A stretch of 21,460 nt of DNA, from positions 51,545 to 73,004 of the forward strand of contig SZWC01000852.1 in assembly GCA_023375785.1 (NCBI GenBank), in the 5' to 3' direction. The position numbers and the translations under genes were made by a program. This document shows positions 18,902 to 21,460 of this stretch, piece by piece. The stretch is from Penium margaritaceum. Its lineage: Eukaryota > Streptophyta > Zygnematophyceae > Desmidiales > Peniaceae. Numbering within the stretch: position 1 is the stretch's first letter; every line of letters starts with the position of its first letter. The notes beneath the pieces were generated by a model, which saw only the letters and a list, made by a program, of their open reading frames with translations, had not been told where the DNA came from and did not search any database.

Positions 18902-19754
18902 ATGGCCAGACCCAGTACCACTAGTACCGTGCAGTCTACCTTTGCTAGCGCATCACCGCCGACTAACCCCGTTGCCACTCTTCAGCAACAGTTTGACAAC
19001 CTATGCACACTCCTAGTAACCTTGCATTCTTCTCAGGTAGTCACGCCCATTCAGCCGCCTCTTCCTTGCCAGCCTGGTCTCGTAGTCTCTGCCGCGACCC
19101 ACACAGAAGCCCAACAGCACCACCAGTAGCAGCAACAGCTTGTCTCAAGTGTCATATGATCTCTAGGCATTTCAGCTAGCACTCAGTGCAGGGCAAAGGA
19201 TTTTGAGACACCACCACCTCACCTTGAGGTTGGATGGTTTGCATTCTCGGAGTTCTTGTCTCGCCTGTGGGCTCAGGGTGAGGGTCTTTTGGCCAAACTA
19301 CACCATGAAGTACGACTCCTCCATACCCAAGTAGCTTTTCGATGTAGGCCGTGCTACTGGTCCACCTCCACTGACCGCCCTCCTCACCATCAAGAACGGT
19401 GCAACTCCCGACTACATGAAGATCCTCGTCGATTTTGACCTTGACATTTTGGAGGCCATGGAGTTCCAGGGCACTATGATTTCTTGGTTCTATTCCCATT
19501 TCTTGACATGGGAGGAGGTGATTTAGAGCTCCTACCTTCAATTTGGAGATACAGACTTCGTGGAAGCAGTCAGCTCCACCTCTCCTATGCCTCCTTCGTC
19601 CGGGATCCCTGGTGCTACCGGAGCCACGTGTGGTTCTAGCCATGGTAGAGGGGGACGTGGGAGGAAGGGGAAGGGGAAGGCCGAGCAGCCATCGGATAGC
19701 AGCTGTTGTTATTTGAATGCCCCTTGGCCACTAGTCTCCAGAATTGGCGAGTAG
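18902..19754 (+). pseudogene. Decayed Gag-like frame (copia-4)
   Basis: An ATG at 18902 in a good context (ACCATGGCC) opens a Ser/Thr/Pro- and Gln-rich N-terminus with ATLQQQFDNLCTLLVTL, broken by TAG in a Gln-rich tract. Later pieces in shifted frames read LTIKNGATPDYMKILVDF, FQGTMISWFYSHFLTWEEV, then FVEAVSSTS and a basic Gly/Arg/Lys stretch (RGGRGRKGKGKAEQ). The final SCCYLNAPWPLV, ending at TAG 19752-19754, resembles a zinc knuckle that has lost its second Cys, its His and its last Cys. A basic Gly/Arg tract followed by a knuckle is typical of the C-terminus of plant LTR-element Gag. Assignment to copia rather than gypsy is uncertain. Confidence 0.45.
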
Positions 19755-19760
19755 TGGACG

Positions 19761-19855
19761 GACCAGGCATGCACTGCTCATGTGGAGCAAGTCCCCTGGG
19801 TCCGGTCCAACAGACCAGGCATGCACTGTCCTTGTTCAAGGATAAGTCCCCTGGG
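19761..19855. repeat. Imperfect ~52-bp tandem repeat
   Basis: GACCAGGCATGCACTG at 19761-19776 recurs at 19813-19828. AGTCCCCTGGGT follows both, ending near 19801 and 19856. Between these conserved ends each unit has its own short stem. Probably enhancer-like or duplicated LTR sequence of copia-5. Confidence 0.8.
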
Positions 19856-20332
19856 TTTTTCTGATGATGGCTATTCAGATTGTCAATCTGACCGTACCGA
19901 TGGAAAGAGCAGGTGTCAAACTGTCAGCTGTCCAAGTTTCGGGCTGATCCAACGGTCGGATTGGAAGATGCAAGATGTGCCTTGGATCAGGGGATGTCTT
20001 CCCTGATTGAGGGGATGACCTCCTTAATTTAAGGAGTGACATCGGCCGAGGCGCGCGCGCTTCGGGTTAGCCGAGGCGCGTGCGCTTCGGCTGCCAAAGG
20101 CACTCCTTAGCTATTTATGCCTTGTACTTGCCATTGTCTCAACTACTCCTTCACTTGATGTCTCTTGTTTGAGCTGTGCGCTTGAGACTGAGCTTGATAT
20201 GAACTGCTAAGGTGGTTGTAATCTTGCTCGTGTGAGAGTGCTGACTTAATTTGTNGCTCAGCAAACGTGAGGAGCGCAGACGCTCTATCACACCCCCTGG
20301 TGCTCCTCTTCGGACCTCCGTCCAAGACCTCT

Positions 20333-20370
20333 CATCAGCCTGACATCGGCTCCATCAGCCTGACATCGGC
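20333..20370. repeat. 20-bp tandem repeat before the copia-5 gag
   Basis: CATCAGCCTGACATCGGC occurs at 20333-20350 and again at 20353-20370. It lies near the presumed LTR end or leader. Confidence 0.88.
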
Positions 20371-20432
20371 ATCAACAGCAGGTGTAGCAGAGCGGCCTCA
20401 ACGGAAGCAGATCCGCCTCAACCGCAGGTACC

Positions 20433-21460
20433 ATGGCTCCACCTACCGTCGAGGAGAACGGCAAGAGTGCCATCGAGGAAGGCTCATGGACCAGCACACT
20501 TGTGGCCACCACTGGAGCTGTGACGTCCACAGTAGAGGCAGGGAGTGGCATTCATGCGCCAATTCCTAAATTTGATGGGACAGGGTTCTCGCTCTGGAAG
20601 TGGCAGTTTGAAATCATAGTTGATGACCGTGATCTTCTCCCCTACTTCACAGGGGAGGCTGTCCAACCACTTTCATCCCAACCAGAGGAGCTCGCAGTGT
20701 GGAAGCGGGCCAACAAGAAATGCATGGCCATTCTGGTCTCAGCACTGCAGCAGCATCTGCTCTCTCATATCTCCGGCCTCACAAACGCAGCTGAGGCATA
20801 CAAGAAACTATGCAAGGTCTACCAGAGTGACTCCCTCGCCAACCGTTTGTTCATCCTCCAAAAGTTGCTGAGGATGCAGCTGACTGAAGGCGAGGACGTC
20901 CTAAAATTCTTGCAGCAGTTTGAGACTCTCCTTCAGCAAGCCAGCAACATGGGCTGGAGCCTTGAAGCCGACATGCAGGGGATGATTCTCCTCATGGCTC
21001 TTCCACCAAGCTGGGGCCCCATGATTACTGTGATTGGTGGCTGGCCAGAGGACCACGTGAAGTACTCCAACATCTCAGAGTACATCCGCAATGAGGCTAT
21101 GCGGCGTAGCCATAGCGAGGCCAACATTGCAGCCTATGCTAAGGGCGCAGCAAGCAGCAGCGGCACTAGCAACTCAGGGCAGCAGCAGGGGGCAGGCGGC
21201 AAGGGGAAGGGCAAGCGACGGCCTGGCAATTGCCACAACTGTGGCAAGGCAGGGCACTGGGCACGCGAGTGCCGTGCTCCAAAGAAGGAAGGGGTCAAGG
21301 GAGAGGGAGAGAAGGGTGACAAGGGAGGCAAGGGTGGGAAGCAGCCCACCGCACTGATGGCACAAGGCACGACTGGCGCTGGCAATGCACTCCTTAAGCC
21401 AGGGGCCTTTGCACTTGACTCTGGTACAAATCACCATTCCACCAACGACAAACGGGGGTT
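20433..21460 (+). CDS. Ty1/copia Gag with zinc knuckle and start of protease (copia-5), continues past the window
   Basis: An uninterrupted frame runs from ATG at 20433 (context TACCATGG) to the window end, 342 codons. Gag coats and packages element RNA; protease, beginning here, matures the polyprotein. Residues 1-43 are a hydrophilic leader. The copia Gag (UBN2-type) domain follows from about residue 44: PIPKFDGTGFSLWKWQFE, then AYKKLCKVYQSDSLANRLFI, LLRMQLTEGEDVLKFLQQFE and ILLMALPPSWGPM. A basic Gly/Lys/Gln-rich linker leads to a canonical CCHC knuckle, CHNCGKAGHWAREC, with Cys267, Cys270, His275 and Cys280. A second Lys/Gly tract precedes FALDSGTNHHSTND at about residue 326, where Asp329 of DSG is the protease catalytic Asp (most copia elements have DSGA). 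With no lesion seen, this is the youngest element in the window. The frame has no stop in view, so it would be missed by a caller requiring one. Confidence 0.92.
   Translation, partial: MAPPTVEENGKSAIEEGSWTSTLVATTGAVTSTVEAGSGIHAPIPKFDGTGFSLWKWQFEIIVDDRDLLPYFTGEAVQPLSSQPEELAVWKRANKKCMAILVSALQQHLLSHISGLTNAAEAYKKLCKVYQSDSLANRLFILQKLLRMQLTEGEDVLKFLQQFETLLQQASNMGWSLEADMQGMILLMALPPSWGPMITVIGGWPEDHVKYSNISEYIRNEAMRRSHSEANIAAYAKGAASSSGTSNSGQQQGAGGKGKGKRRPGNCHNCGKAGHWARECRAPKKEGVKGEGEKGDKGGKGGKQPTALMAQGTTGAGNALLKPGAFALDSGTNHHSTNDKRG

Larger units (their letters stand above)
19755..20432 (+). other. 5' LTR/leader region of copia-5
   Basis: Non-coding stretch directly before the copia-5 gag, so it should hold the 5' LTR and untranslated leader. 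Seen: CTATTTATG at 20111-20119 as a TATA candidate, with a G/C-rich block of two similar GCCGAGGCGCG...CTTCGG units just upstream (about 20043-20092); a palindrome CTCCTTAA/TTAAGGAG near 20020-20036; a ~52-bp imperfect repeat at 19761-19855; and a 20-bp repeat at 20333-20370. AACA at 20374-20377 followed by a stretch ending CAGAGC could be LTR end and primer site, but the match to tRNA-iMet is poor. Base 20255 is ambiguous (N). Confidence 0.5.

Noticed and set aside
20371..20395. tRNA-iMet primer-binding site of copia-5
   Set aside because: Only the CAGAGC end matches well; the TGGTAT part needs mismatches and an insertion. Not strong enough to call.

Overview
The window looks like nuclear DNA of a plant or close streptophyte relative. 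It is packed with LTR retrotransposons of plant type: Ty1/copia pol with YVDD reverse transcriptase, Ty3/gypsy pol with a chromodomain, and a primer-binding site matching plant initiator tRNA-Met. I see no ordinary host gene, tRNA, rRNA or CRISPR array. The species cannot be fixed from this sequence.

Positions 1-7618 are one large element read on the minus strand. Its 445-bp LTR is complete on the right (7174-7618). The same LTR appears at the left edge (1-404), gap-free with 17 differences in 404 positions. A tRNA-iMet primer-binding site adjoins the right LTR (7160-7172) and a polypurine tract adjoins the left one (405-419). The roughly 6.8 kb between them shows no gag, protease, integrase or reverse transcriptase, so this is a non-autonomous large retrotransposon derivative (LARD-like). 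Its sequence is a near-continuous chain of short hairpins with arms of 4-10 bp. The loop is usually five bases, most often of the form NNYCG on the plus strand. The arm sequences differ from hairpin to hairpin. The chain covers the LTRs, the internal region and a ~50-bp minisatellite (about 6057-6690) whose unit is three such hairpins. It stops at the right LTR boundary. This is the strongest unexplained signal in the window.

From 7619 to about 11.8 kb lies old, decayed DNA holding two Ty3/gypsy remnants on the minus strand. One is an integrase C-terminus (8880-9115). The other runs RNase H, integrase core, integrase C-terminus and chromodomain (11616 down to 10010).

From 11.8 kb to the end are pieces of at least four Ty1/copia elements. 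Copia-1 (minus) runs from a probable 3' LTR (11820-12354) through RNase H, RT and integrase to about 15560. There it meets copia-2 (plus) head to head. Copia-2 is cut in the integrase C-terminus and runs through RT and RNase H to a polypurine tract and 3' LTR start at 17538, broken only by two TAG codons. An RNase H tail (copia-3, 18060-18417), a decayed Gag-like frame (copia-4, 18902-19754) and the leader plus intact gag of a younger element (copia-5, 20433 to the window end) follow.

The genes shown are retrotransposon genes: Gag packages RNA, protease and integrase process and insert, RT and RNase H make the DNA copy. The hairpin element encodes none of these and would have to borrow them.
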